A stretch of DNA of 64,000 bases from DASRDR01 sp963812945 [NCBI: uncultured Candidatus Rokubacteria bacterium] (GCA_963812945.1 CAWEXD010000008.1:1674001-1738000), one strand, 5' to 3'; counted from the stretch's first letter, positions 1-8,669 are shown. Made by a program: numbers and translations. The notes: generated by a model not told the origin, from the sequence alone.

Positions 1-722
1 AGAACCCCCATCAGCACGCCGAGCGCCCCGATCAGCGCGTGGACCCCCTTCTCCATCCACACGACGCGGGCGGCCGGCCCAAGCCACCCCCGTACTCCCC
101 CGCTCAATCGGCGGAGGGGGTAGACGTCGAGCGCCACGAGCACGCAGGGCAGGACGACGGCCGGCGCGCGGGAGAGGAGCGACGCCGCGAAGAGCGCGGC
201 GGAGCCGAGCAGCCACCGCGCGGGCACGCGACCCGTCTCCCGCCCCCGGTCCCACCCCGCCACGTAGCAGAGCACCGAGAGCACGAAGAGGAGCCCGCCG
301 AGGACGACATCGCGGGCGCCGAGCCACGCGACCGGCTCCGCGCGCAACGGATGGAGCGCGAAGGCGAGCACCGCCACCGCTGCGCCGACCTCGAGGGCCG
401 GCCCGTCCGACTCCGGCCGACCGGGCCCGAGCGCGTGAGCGAGCAGGCGGCGTGCCAGCGCGTACACGGCGAGCGCCGTCGCGACGTGCAGCAGAAGGCT
501 CGTCAGGTGGTATCCCGGCGCCTCGAGGTCCCAGAGTGCGCGGTCGAGCGCGTACGTCATCCACGGCACCGGCATGAGGGGCATTGCCGTGTCGTCCCAG
601 TTCACGAAGCCGTTCACGACCACTGGGAGGAAGGTGACGAAGGTCGCGGCGGCCACCAGCGCCGGGAGAAGGGCCGGCACGAGACCCCGACGGTGCGCGC
701 GCGGAAGACGGCCGGCCATCAT
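1..722 (-). CDS. GT-C-like membrane protein, 5' part only (runs off window)
   Basis: An open frame starting at ATG 722 (second ATG at 719) continues past base 1, so only the N-terminal ~240 residues are visible. It is a tandem paralogue of the next gene upstream: both share the N-W-D-D motif after a first membrane segment, the W-M-[TS]-Y-A-L-D-R block and the LTSLLLH helix. The architecture matches bacterial relatives of TMTC/PMT mannosyltransferases, where acidic residues of the first outer loop are catalytic. Compared with its neighbour it lacks about 25 residues directly after N-W-D-D, so activity is doubtful. The C-terminal repeats expected for the family lie outside the window. It is the last visible gene of the rlmN-mtaB-mtnP operon. 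Confidence 0.8.
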   Translation of the reverse strand, partial: MMAGRLPRAHRRGLVPALLPALVAAATFVTFLPVVVNGFVNWDDTAMPLMPVPWMTYALDRALWDLEAPGYHLTSLLLHVATALAVYALARRLLAHALGPGRPESDGPALEVGAAVAVLAFALHPLRAEPVAWLGARDVVLGGLLFVLSVLCYVAGWDRGRETGRVPARWLLGSAALFAASLLSRAPAVVLPCVLVALDVYPLRRLSGGVRGWLGPAARVVWMEKGVHALIGALGVLMGV

Positions 723-734
723 CGGCAGCTGATC

Positions 735-2555
735 TCAGGGCCGAGGCGCGGCCGGCGCGGCGGGCGGGCCGCCGGTCGCGGGCAGCGCCGCGCCATCGGC
801 AGGCGGCCACGGCTGGCCCCGGAGCTCCGCCGCCCGGCGCAGATGCACCTCCGCGTCTGCCGGGCGTCCCTCGGCCGTGAGCGCCCGGCCGAGGTAGTCG
901 TGAGCCCGGGCCATGTCGGGGGCGAGCCGAACCGCGCGCTCGAGAGTCTCCACCGCCCGGCCCGTGGCGCCGCTCTCGTAGAGCACTGAGCCGAGATCGG
1001 TCTGTCCCTCCGGCCAGCCCGGGGCGACCTGGACCGCGCGGCGCAGGACGGCCGCCGACTCCTCGAAGCGTCCCTGGGCCGCGAGGATCCGGCCGAGATT
1101 CTGGAGTACCCCGCGGGTCGGCCAGAGGTCCCCCGCGCGGCGGGCGTGAGCCTCGGCCCGCTTGAACTCCCCCGCGTGAGCGAGGACCCAGCCGAGATTG
1201 TTGTGGGCCACGGGCGAGTCGGGAACGACGCCGAGCGCCCATCCCCAGAGCGTCACGCCGTTCCGCCAGATCTTCGACTGGTTCCAGCTCAGCACGCTCC
1301 AGCCGAGCAGGAGCGCGATCGTCGCGGTGACGATGGCGCCCGCCCGGACCCGGTCGAGCCGCCCGCGCTGGACTGCCCGCCAGCCCAGCACCGCGGCGCC
1401 GCCGGCGACCACCGCCCATCCGATGCACGCCACGTAGGTGTACCGATCCCCCACGCCACGCAACCGGCCGAACGGGAGGATCCCGGAGAGCGGCGCCAGG
1501 ACCACGCCGTACACCACCCACGCCGTGAGCGCTCCCGGCCACCGACGCCGGAGCGCGACCAGAGTCACCGTGATGCCGGCAACCACGCCGACGCTCAGGA
1601 GCACCGTCCCCAGCATCGGGGCCCCGCGCTCCGGCATGGGGTAGAGGGGGCTCAGCCCGACCGGGACGAGCGTCTTCCACACGTAAAACGCGGCGCTGTA
1701 GACGCTCCAGGCCAGGGCGATCGGGGTGTCGTAGTCGAGCTGCCAGAACTCGACCGCGTCGTCGCCGCGCGCGAGGAGCCCCATGGGCACCGCCAGGAGC
1801 GTGAGCGCCCCGAAGGGAAGCTTCTCGGCCCACACGCGCCACACCGCGGGGCCACGCCACCGACCGGGAGCGCCGCCGAGCCGCCGGAGCGGATAGACGT
1901 CCAGCGCCACCAGCACCGCGGGCAGCACGAGCCCCGTCGCCCGCGTCAGGAGCGACGCCGCGAACAGGAGCAGGGCGCCGACCAACCACGTCCCGGACAC
2001 CCGCCCCGCCGCCCGCCCGCGCTCCCAGCCGATCACGTAGGCGAGCACCGAGGCCACCAGGAGCAGCCCGCCAAGAACGGTGCCGCGGGCGCTGGCCCAT
2101 GCCACCGCCTCCACCCGCAGGGGGTGCACCGCGAACACGAGGGCCGCGATGGTGGCGCCGACCCGGAGCGCCGCGTCCCCTCCGTCCGGCCCCGCCCCGA
2201 GCGCATGTTCCAGGAGGCGCCGGGCGAGCGCCAGGACCAGGAGCGCCGTGACCGCGTGAAGGAGCAGGCTCGTCAGGTGGTACCCCGACGCGTCGCCGTC
2301 CCACAGCGAGCGGTCGAGCGCGTAGCTCATCCAGGTGACCGGCATGTACTCACCCAGGAGGTGCGACGCCCACGCACCCCGGAGCCGCGTCGCCCAGGAT
2401 CCCTGGTGAGTGGGGTTGTCCAGGAACATCCGGTGGTCGTCCCAGTTCACGAAGTCGTTCCAGACGACGGGGAGGAAGGCGAGGAGAACCCAGATCACGA
2501 CGAGCCCGCCGAGGACGCGCGGCCGCAGCGTCGCCGGGTCGCCCGGCCCAGCCAC
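735..2555 (-). CDS. GT-C-type membrane glycosyltransferase-like protein with TPR repeats
   Basis: 606 residues. The N-terminal ~430 residues hold about ten hydrophobic helices, with N-W-D-D at residues 37-40 after the first one, as in GT-C enzymes that use lipid-linked sugars (TMTC/PMT relatives). Residues ~445-590 form three to four TPR units (NNLGWVLAHAGEF, LQNLGRILAAQGRF, TDLGSVLYESGAT, HDYLGRALTAEGR), followed by a Pro/Ala-rich tail. By family this would be an inner-membrane protein that glycosylates an exported target recognised by the TPRs; substrate and sugar cannot be told. It starts 7 nt after larB stops and is followed by a shortened paralogue. The family assignment is good, the enzymatic role is inference. 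Confidence 0.8.
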   Translation of the reverse strand: MAGPGDPATLRPRVLGGLVVIWVLLAFLPVVWNDFVNWDDHRMFLDNPTHQGSWATRLRGAWASHLLGEYMPVTWMSYALDRSLWDGDASGYHLTSLLLHAVTALLVLALARRLLEHALGAGPDGGDAALRVGATIAALVFAVHPLRVEAVAWASARGTVLGGLLLVASVLAYVIGWERGRAAGRVSGTWLVGALLLFAASLLTRATGLVLPAVLVALDVYPLRRLGGAPGRWRGPAVWRVWAEKLPFGALTLLAVPMGLLARGDDAVEFWQLDYDTPIALAWSVYSAAFYVWKTLVPVGLSPLYPMPERGAPMLGTVLLSVGVVAGITVTLVALRRRWPGALTAWVVYGVVLAPLSGILPFGRLRGVGDRYTYVACIGWAVVAGGAAVLGWRAVQRGRLDRVRAGAIVTATIALLLGWSVLSWNQSKIWRNGVTLWGWALGVVPDSPVAHNNLGWVLAHAGEFKRAEAHARRAGDLWPTRGVLQNLGRILAAQGRFEESAAVLRRAVQVAPGWPEGQTDLGSVLYESGATGRAVETLERAVRLAPDMARAHDYLGRALTAEGRPADAEVHLRRAAELRGQPWPPADGAALPATGGPPAAPAAPRP

Positions 2556-2562
2556 GGCGCGT

Positions 2563-3321
2563 CTACCGGATCTTCGCGGCGAGCTTGTTGATGCGGTCGG
2601 CGAGGCAGGCGGCTCCGAAGCCGTTGTCGATGTTCACGACGGCGATCCCGGGCACGCACGTCGCGAGCATGGTCAGGAGCGCGGCGAAGCCGCCCTCCGA
2701 CACGCCGTAACCCACGCTCGTCGGCACCGCGATCACCGGCCGGTCGACGAGCCCGCCAACCACGCTCGCGAGCGCGCCCTCCATGCCGGCCACGACGACG
2801 AGCGCGTTCGCCTCGAGAAGCAAGGGGTGCTGGGCGAGGAGCCGGTGGAGGCCCGCAACTCCGGCGTCATAGACCCGCTCGACCCGATTGCCGCGAACCT
2901 CGGCCGTGACCGCCGCCTCCTCGGCGACGTGAAGGTCGGACGTCCCCGCCGATACCACGACGATCAGCCCCACGCCCTCGACCACTTCCGGATTCGCGAC
3001 CAGGAGCCGGGCCGTGGGGTGCCAGGCGACGCGGAGCCCCGCCTCGGCGGCCGCGGCGTGCATCTCGGGCGTGGCCCGCGTGGCGATGACGTTCGCGTGG
3101 GACTCGGCGAGCCGGGCCAGGATCCCGACGATCTGGTCCGCCGACTTGCCGGGGCAGTACACGGTCTCGGGCGCGCCGGAGCGGATCGCGCGGTGGGTGT
3201 CGAGCCGCGCGTAGCCGAGGTCCTCGTAGGGAAGCCGCCGGAGCCGCGCCACCGCCTCGTCCGGGGAGACCTTCCCCGCCTGGACCAGGGAGAGGAGGTC
3301 CCGCAGCCGGTCCAGGTCCAC
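2563..3321 (-). CDS. larB: LarB, nickel-pincer cofactor biosynthesis carboxylase
   Basis: 252 residues, the usual LarB length. LarB carboxylates and hydrolyses nicotinic acid adenine dinucleotide to pyridinium-3,5-biscarboxylate mononucleotide, the first step towards the nickel-pincer cofactor of lactate racemase-type enzymes. The N-terminal helical part (YEDLGYARLDTHR) is typical, and the C-terminal half is a PurE-like carboxylase domain with VVSAGTSDLHVAEEA and GMEGALASVVGGL, which are LarB signatures. It starts 3 nt after larE ends, so the two are translated together. LarC (nickel insertion) and a LarA-type racemase are not in this window. Confidence 0.93.
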   Translation of the reverse strand: MDLDRLRDLLSLVQAGKVSPDEAVARLRRLPYEDLGYARLDTHRAIRSGAPETVYCPGKSADQIVGILARLAESHANVIATRATPEMHAAAAEAGLRVAWHPTARLLVANPEVVEGVGLIVVVSAGTSDLHVAEEAAVTAEVRGNRVERVYDAGVAGLHRLLAQHPLLLEANALVVVAGMEGALASVVGGLVDRPVIAVPTSVGYGVSEGGFAALLTMLATCVPGIAVVNIDNGFGAACLADRINKLAAKIR

Positions 3322-3324
3322 CGG

Positions 3325-4209
3325 TCAGGCCCCGCCCGCGCGGCGGGCGCGGAGCCGGATGAGCGCTTCGTTGAGGCTGCCCGAGCGGAAGCCGCGGAGG
3401 TCGAGCGTCACGTGGACGAATCCGAGATCGGCGAGCCGCTCGGCAATGGCCTCCGCTCGCCCGTCCTCCCAGAGGCGCCCCATCTCCTCGCGGGCGATCT
3501 CGAGCCGCGCGATCTCCCCGTGGTGCCGGACGCGGAAGTTCCGGAAGCCGAGGGCCCGGACGGCCGCCTCCGCCCGGTCGACCTGCCGGAGCTTCTCGGC
3601 CGTGATCGCGGTCCCGTAGGGGAACCGCGAGGACAGGCACGCCATCGCCGGCTTGTCCCAGGTCGGCAGCGCGAACGCGCGAGACAGGTCGCGGATCTCG
3701 GCTTTCCCGAGTCCCGCGTCGATCAGCGGCGCCCGGACGCCTCGCTCCCGCGCAGCGGCCATCCCCGGCCGGTGGTCCCCCAGGTCGTCGACGGTCGCGC
3801 CGTAGACCAGGGTCCGGAGCCCCTCGGCCCGGGCCAGGGGCTCGAGCCGCGCGAAGAGCTCCTCCTTGCAGAAGAAGCACCGGTTCGGGGGGTTGGCAGC
3901 GTACTCGGGGTTGTCGAGCTCGCGGGTCTCGATGACGACGTGACGGAGCCCGATCCGCGCGGCAAGCTGCCGGGCCTCCTCGAGCTCGCCCTCCGCGTAG
4001 CTCTCCGAGTCGGCGGTGACGAGGACCGCCCGGTCGCCCAAGGCCTCCCGCGCGGCCCAGCCGAGGAGGGTGGAGTCCACGCCACCCGAGAAGGCGACCG
4101 CGACGCTCTCGAGCTCGCGCAGGCCAGTCAGGAGGCGCGCGTACTTCGCGCTCGTCTCCGGCGCGACGCCCTGGAGCCCGTCGACGGCGCTCGCGCGCTC
4201 AGCGCTCAA
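3325..4209 (-). CDS. larE: LarE, ATP-dependent sulfur transferase for nickel-pincer cofactor
   Basis: 294 residues. The PP-loop SGGVDS lies at 41-46. LarE adenylates the pyridinium biscarboxylate made by LarB and replaces the carboxylates with thiocarboxylates. Three cysteines are placed for the iron-sulfur class of LarE: Cys111 and Cys114 in NRCFFCK, and Cys191 in ACLSSR, the last at the position of the sacrificial cysteine of the Lactobacillus enzyme. The cluster class can use a [4Fe-4S]-bound sulfide instead of destroying itself; that this protein belongs to it is inferred from the three cysteines. The start overlaps the end of the PfkB gene by 11 nt. Confidence 0.93.
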   Translation of the reverse strand: MSAERASAVDGLQGVAPETSAKYARLLTGLRELESVAVAFSGGVDSTLLGWAAREALGDRAVLVTADSESYAEGELEEARQLAARIGLRHVVIETRELDNPEYAANPPNRCFFCKEELFARLEPLARAEGLRTLVYGATVDDLGDHRPGMAAARERGVRAPLIDAGLGKAEIRDLSRAFALPTWDKPAMACLSSRFPYGTAITAEKLRQVDRAEAAVRALGFRNFRVRHHGEIARLEIAREEMGRLWEDGRAEAIAERLADLGFVHVTLDLRGFRSGSLNEALIRLRARRAGGA

Positions 4210-5107
4210 GCTGCATCATCTCCCGGAAGGCCCGGTAGCGCGCGTCGATCTCGGCGCGACTCAGGCGCTTGAGCCGGTTCAGCGAGAAGTCCTCGACGGT
4301 GAACGAGGCGATCACGCTGCCGTACACGATGGCGCGCCTGAGAGCCTGCTCGTCCGTTGCTCCCTCGCCCGCCAGTACTCCCATGAAGCCCCCCGCGAAC
4401 GTGTCCCCGGCCCCGGTCGGGTCGAAGACGGACTCGAGCGGGTACGCCGGGACGAAGAAGAACCGGTCACCGGTCACCATGAGGGCGCCGTACTCGCCCC
4501 GCTTCACCACCACGACCCGGGGGCCCCACCCGAGGATCCGACGCGCGGCCTTGACCAGATTGGGCTCCTCGGCCAGCATGCGCGCCTCGGTGTCGTTGAC
4601 GAGGAGCGCGTCGACCTCTCGCAGGACCGCCCGCACCTCCTCCCGCTTCCCCTTGATCCAGAAGTTCATCGTGTCGAGCGCCGCCAGGCGAGGCCGCTCC
4701 ATGCTCCGGAGCACGTCCAGCTGGATCACGGGGTCGAGGTTCGCCAGGAAGACGAACGGGCACCGGCGGAAGTGCCCGGGCAGGTCAGGCTTGAAGTCGG
4801 CGAGCACACCCAGGCGCGTGTCGAGGGTCTTCGCCTCGTTGAGATCGTAGCCGTACTCACCCGTCCAGCGGAAGGTCGGACCCTCCGCGACCTGGACTCC
4901 CGCAAGGTCCACGCCGCGGCCGGCCAGGAGGTCCAGGTGCTCCTTGGGGAAATCCGGTCCCACGACGGCGGCCAGCTTGACGTCCGTGAAGAAGGAGGCC
5001 GCGTAGGCGAAAAACGTCGCCGACCCGCCGAGCGCGTCGGTGACCTCGCCGAACGGCGTGCGGACGTTGTCGAGCGCGAGGGTGCCCGTGACCAGAAGGT
5101 CAGCCAC
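4199..5107 (-). CDS. PfkB-family carbohydrate/nucleoside kinase
   Basis: About 302 residues from the GTG at 5107, which sits 8 nt after a GGAGG; an upstream GTG at 5122 would add five residues. The ribokinase/PfkB signature DPTGAGDTFAGGF, with the catalytic Asp in GAGD, is near the C-terminus and LVNDTEA lies in the middle. The N-terminus (TGTLALDN, GGSATFFAYAA) gives the sugar-binding part. It phosphorylates a sugar or nucleoside with ATP; the substrate is unknown. It overlaps the end of mtnP by 8 nt, so a role in handling a ribose product of methylthioadenosine or purine salvage is a reasonable but untested idea. Confidence 0.85.
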   Translation of the reverse strand: MADLLVTGTLALDNVRTPFGEVTDALGGSATFFAYAASFFTDVKLAAVVGPDFPKEHLDLLAGRGVDLAGVQVAEGPTFRWTGEYGYDLNEAKTLDTRLGVLADFKPDLPGHFRRCPFVFLANLDPVIQLDVLRSMERPRLAALDTMNFWIKGKREEVRAVLREVDALLVNDTEARMLAEEPNLVKAARRILGWGPRVVVVKRGEYGALMVTGDRFFFVPAYPLESVFDPTGAGDTFAGGFMGVLAGEGATDEQALRRAIVYGSVIASFTVEDFSLNRLKRLSRAEIDARYRAFREMMQLER

Positions 5108-6086
5108 GCCGCTTCCCTCCACGCCCGGCGGCCCCGGGCCCCTTGGCGTCCTTGGTCCCGCGCCGGGGCGATCGGAGCGGCGCCGCCGGCCGCCGCGGCC
5201 TGGCGGTCGGCACCGGAGGGGCGAGCGGGAAGTACTTGCCGATCAGGAGATCCAGGCGGCGGCGCGCCCCCGGAGGGAACGCGGCCGGGGACGTGATCAC
5301 TGCGTTCCGGAGAAGCGACGGGCAGGCGCAGGTCCGGGGGCCCTGGAGCCGGGGGATCACGCGCTTCAGCACGCTCTTGGCGGTCGCGACGTTCTTGAGG
5401 AGGTTCGCGATGACCGCCTCGACCGTCACCTCGGCCTCGGTCTCGTGCCACACGTCGTAGTCGGTGGCGAGGGCGAGCGTCGCGTAGCAGAGCTCCGCCT
5501 CGCGCGCCAGCTTGACCTCGGGCACGTTGGTCATGCCGATGACGTCGACGCCCCAGCTCCGGTAGATCCGGGACTCGGCCTTCGTCGAGAACTGGGGCCC
5601 CTCGATGCAGAGATACGTGCCGCCGCGGTGCACGGTGGCGCCCGTCTCCTGGGCCGCGGTCTGGAGCGCGGCCGCCAGATCCGGACACACGGGCTCCGCC
5701 ATCGCGACGTGGGCCACGATCCCCTCCTCGAAGAAGGACGAGATCCGGCGCTTCGTGTGGTCGTAGAACTGGTCGGGGATGACCAGGTCGAGGGGCGCGA
5801 TCCGCTCGCGCATGCTCCCGACGGCGCTCACCGAGATGACCCACTCGACGCCGAGCGCCTTCATCCCGTAGAGGTTCGCCCGGAACGGCAGCTCCGACGG
5901 GATGAGCCGGTGGCCGCGGCCGTGACGCGGGAGGAAGACGACCTCGCGGTCCTCGAGCCGCCCGATGCAGTAGGCGTCGGACGGATCGCCGAACGGCGTC
6001 TGCACCCGGCGCCAGCGGACGTCCGTCAGCCCCTCCAGCTCGTACAGCCCGCTCCCCCCGATGATGCCGATCCGCGGCTCACCCAT
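5100..6086 (-). CDS. mtnP: S-methyl-5'-thioadenosine phosphorylase (MtnP/MTAP)
   Basis: 328 residues. It carries the PNP/MTAP features IGIIGGSGLYEL at the N-terminus, LPRHGRGH, SAVGSM and IEGPQFSTKAES, and the active-site stretch GMTNVPEVKLARE. The enzyme splits methylthioadenosine with phosphate into adenine and methylthioribose-1-phosphate in methionine salvage. Residues after ~290 are a Pro/Arg/Gly-rich tail not found in ordinary MTAPs of 270-290 residues. The start overlaps the end of mtaB by 8 nt. No other methionine-salvage gene (mtnA, mtnB, mtnK) is nearby, so the fate of the sugar phosphate is not shown here. Confidence 0.92.
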   Translation of the reverse strand: MGEPRIGIIGGSGLYELEGLTDVRWRRVQTPFGDPSDAYCIGRLEDREVVFLPRHGRGHRLIPSELPFRANLYGMKALGVEWVISVSAVGSMRERIAPLDLVIPDQFYDHTKRRISSFFEEGIVAHVAMAEPVCPDLAAALQTAAQETGATVHRGGTYLCIEGPQFSTKAESRIYRSWGVDVIGMTNVPEVKLAREAELCYATLALATDYDVWHETEAEVTVEAVIANLLKNVATAKSVLKRVIPRLQGPRTCACPSLLRNAVITSPAAFPPGARRRLDLLIGKYFPLAPPVPTARPRRPAAPLRSPRRGTKDAKGPGAAGRGGKRRG

Positions 6087-7396
6087 CGGCGACGCGCGCT
6101 CCCTCTAGCCTCGCGCCGCCCGGGGCGGTCACGCGGATCCGCGCGAAGCCGCGCATGAGGGCATCCGGGCCCGGGAAGGCGACTTCCAGGTAGTTGTCGG
6201 TCAGTCCCACGAGCCGGCCCGTCTCGCGATCCCGCTGCTCGAGGACGAGCGCGGACAGCTCGTGCCCGACCTGGGCGCGGCGGAACCCGAGATGCTTCCG
6301 CGCGCCGAGCCGCCGGAGGCGAGTCGTCCGCCGCCGGATCGTCTCGGGCGGCACGCGGGGCGTCTCCCGCCGCGCCGCCTCCGTCCCGCGGCGGTCGGAG
6401 TAGGAGAACACGTGGAGATAGGTGAACGGCAGGACCTCGGCGAGGGCCTCGGTCGCGTCGAAGTCGGCGTCGGTCTCGCCGGGGAACCCCGTGATCACGT
6501 CGGCCCCGAGCCCGAGGTCGGGAATGGCTCCGGCGAGCCGCTCGACGAGCGCCCGGTACATCGCCACGGTGTAGGGCCGGCGCATCGCCCGGAGCGTCCG
6601 GTCCGAGCCCGGACTGGAGCGGCACGTGGAGGTGACGGCAGATCCGGCGCTCGCCGACGACCAGCTCGACCAGCTCCTCCGTGAAGTACGCCGGCAGGAT
6701 CGACGACAGGCGCAGGCGCGCAAGCCCGGGCACGTCGAGGAGCCGCCGCGTCAGGGCGGCCAGGGTGGTCCGCGGGTGAAGGTCCCAGCCGTAGTGACCG
6801 AGGTCCACGCCGGTGAGGACGATCTCCGCGTAGCCGGCGGCGACCAGCGCCTCGACCTGCTCGACCACGACCGGAACCGGCTGGCACCGGCTCCCGCCAC
6901 GAGCGAACGGCACGATGCAGAAGCTGCAGCGGTGCTGGCAGCCGTCCTGGACCTTCACGAAGGCCCGCGTGTACCCGGGAGCGAAGTGCCGGAGCCGGAT
7001 GACCGGGAGCGGCCGCGCCGCGAACACGTCGCCCACCTGGACGAGCGGCCGGGCGCGCTTCCGGGCCTCGGTCAGGAGCTCCGGGAGGGCGTGCCGGTCC
7101 CGGGTCCCGAGGACGATGTCGACGCCGGGGATCGCGGCGACCGCGTCCGGATTCGTCTGCGCGTAGCACCCGGTGACGACCACCACGGCCTCGGGGTTCC
7201 GGAGGACGGCGCGCCGGATGGCCTGGCGGTCCGAGTAGTCCGCGCGGGCGGTCACGGTGCAGGTGTTGATCACGTACACCTGGGCCGGCGTCTCGAACGG
7301 CACCGTCCGGAAGCCGCCGGCCTCCAGCAGCGCCTGGACCTCCGAGGTGTCGTACTGGTTCAGCTTACAGCCAAGCGTCGCGAACGCGACGGTCAC
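6079..7396 (-). pseudogene. mtaB: mtaB, tRNA t6A37 methylthiotransferase, interrupted by a frameshift
   Basis: MtaB adds a methylthio group to t6A37 of tRNAs. The N-terminal UPF0004 domain has the three cluster cysteines in LGCKLNQYD, INTCTVT and VTGCYAQ; the radical SAM motif is DGCQHRCSFC. The frame is intact from GTG 7396 to HVPLQSG, then shifts at about 6607-6610, where one extra C/G in a G/C run breaks HVPLQSGSDRTLRAM. The rest, with ITGFPGETDADF, YSDRRGTEA and a C-terminal TRAM-like end, continues in another frame to the stop at 6079. Everything else is conserved, so this is either a sequencing error or a very recent mutation. The start lies directly behind an inverted repeat and has no visible Shine-Dalgarno. 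Confidence 0.9.
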
Positions 7397-7397
7397 C

Positions 7398-7470
7398 GGG
7401 GTCAGACTTTGACTTCCATACAATTCGCCGCCAGCGCGGGTCAAATGTCCCGAAGTCAAAGTCTGACCCC
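7398..7470. repeat. REP/RAYT-like inverted-repeat element filling the rlmN-mtaB gap
   Basis: Perfect 18-nt arms GGGGTCAGACTTTGACTT (7398-7415) and their reverse complement (7453-7470) enclose 37 nt. The element fills nearly the whole gap between the rlmN stop codon (7470-7472) and the mtaB start (7396), and its outer base is part of the rlmN TAG. Termini of the GGGGTCAGAC type are, to my knowledge, widespread non-coding repeats mobilised in trans by Y1-type (REP-associated) transposases; none is encoded here. The hairpin would lie in the rlmN-mtaB transcript and could affect mtaB translation or mRNA stability. Confidence 0.8.
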
Positions 7471-8492
7471 TAGGAGGCCAGCTGGCCGCAGGCGGCGCCG
7501 ACGTCCTCGCCCTTGGACCAGCGGACCGTGGCCGTCAGGCCCGCGTCGAGGAGCGCCCGCTGGAATGCCAGGATGCGCTCGGGCGACGGCCGCCGGAACG
7601 CGGCGCCCGGCCACTCGTTGAACGGGATCAGGTTCACCTTGGCCCGGAGCCCCTGGAGCCGCCGCACCAGGCGCCGCGCATCCTCCGCCGAGTCGTTGAC
7701 ACCGGCGAGCAGCGTGTACTCGAACGTCATCCGCTGGCGGACCTGCAGGGGAAAGCGCCGGCACGCCGCCAGGAGGTCGTCGAGCCCCCAGCCCCGGTTG
7801 ACGGGCATCAGCCGGCTCCGGACCTCGTCCGTGGGCGCGTGGAGCGAGACGGCCACGTTGACGCGGAGGTCCTCCTTCGCCAGGCGCTCGAGCCCCTGGA
7901 CGAGGCCGACCGTGGACACCGTGATGCGGCGCGGCGAGAAGCCGAACCCGCGCGGGGCCACGAGGATGCGGAGCGCCTTGACCGTCGCGGCGTAGTTGGC
8001 GAGGGGCTCGCCCATGCCCATGAAGACGACGTGGGTCAGCCGGGCGCCCGGGGCGAGGCTCGCCCGCGCCGCCCACACCTGCCCCACGATCTCGCCCGCG
8101 GTGAGGTTCCGGACGAGCCCCATGGTCCCGGTCAGGCAGAAGGCGCAGCCGAACCCGCAGCCGACCTGGGTGGAGACGCACAGCGTCAGGCGGTCGCGGT
8201 CGGGCATGACCACCGACTGGATCACCCGGCCGTCGGCGAGCCGGAGGTCGAGCTTCACGCTCTCGTCCTGGGAGACGCGGCGCGCGGCGACCACGGGCGG
8301 CGCGACGACCGCGACGGCGGCCAGCCGCTCGCGCAGCTCCCGCGGAAGGTCGCTCATCGCGCCGAAGTCCGCGACACCCTTCACGTAGATCCAGGTCGCC
8401 AGCTGGCGGCCGCGATACGCGGGCTGTCCGAGACCCTCGGTGAGCGCGACGATCTCGTCCGGAGTCAATTCGAGCAAGTTCGTCGCGGACAT
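7470..8492 (-). CDS. rlmN: RlmN, dual-specificity 23S rRNA A2503 / tRNA A37 C2-methyltransferase
   Basis: 340 residues from ATG 8492. The radical SAM motif is CGFGCAFC; the N-terminal helical domain (ELTPDEIVALTEGLGQPAYRGRQLATWIY) and VFMGMGEPLANY are typical, as are SLHAPTDEVRSRLMPVNRGW and the C-terminal KGEDVGAACGQL, whose Cys is the methyl-carrying one. It methylates C2 of A2503 in 23S rRNA by radical chemistry. The start was chosen because a -35/-10 pair lies directly before it and the longer upstream frame has no family similarity. It is the first gene of a long operon of RNA-modifying and salvage genes. Confidence 0.95.
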   Translation of the reverse strand: MSATNLLELTPDEIVALTEGLGQPAYRGRQLATWIYVKGVADFGAMSDLPRELRERLAAVAVVAPPVVAARRVSQDESVKLDLRLADGRVIQSVVMPDRDRLTLCVSTQVGCGFGCAFCLTGTMGLVRNLTAGEIVGQVWAARASLAPGARLTHVVFMGMGEPLANYAATVKALRILVAPRGFGFSPRRITVSTVGLVQGLERLAKEDLRVNVAVSLHAPTDEVRSRLMPVNRGWGLDDLLAACRRFPLQVRQRMTFEYTLLAGVNDSAEDARRLVRRLQGLRAKVNLIPFNEWPGAAFRRPSPERILAFQRALLDAGLTATVRWSKGEDVGAACGQLAS

Positions 8493-8501
8493 GGCGCCCT
8501 C

Positions 8502-8530
8502 AAGATACCGAAAGGGTCGAGCGAGGTCAA
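8502..8530 (-). promoter_or_regulatory. Promoter of the rlmN operon
   Basis: On the minus strand TTGACC (8530-8525), a 17-nt spacer and TATCTT (8507-8502) form a sigma-70-like promoter. Only 9 nt separate the -10 box from the rlmN ATG at 8492, so transcription should begin within a few bases of the start codon and the mRNA would be almost leaderless; no Shine-Dalgarno fits. Confidence 0.65.
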
Positions 8531-8639
8531 ACCATCCACCGTTGTCGTGCGGCGCTGGTGGATAAGACGTGGGCAACTGCCGCAACGTCAAGTCGCAGAA
8601 GGCAGGCACACCGCTTCGCCCAATTCCGCGGCACGCGGC

Positions 8640-8669
8640 CTGGCTACGGCTGGCTACGGCTGGCTACGG
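8640..8669. repeat. Three tandem copies of a 10-bp unit
   Basis: CTGGCTACGG is repeated three times without change. The last copy contains the TAG stop codon of the TPR lipoprotein gene. It looks like slippage; no function is evident. Confidence 0.9.

Noticed and set aside
2410-4272. A 620-residue open frame on the plus strand
   Set aside because: Antisense to larB and larE, which are certain.
7397-7459. Longer MtaB start at 7459
   Set aside because: The extra residues are translated from the inverted repeat and have no counterpart in the family; GTG 7396 fits the family N-terminus.
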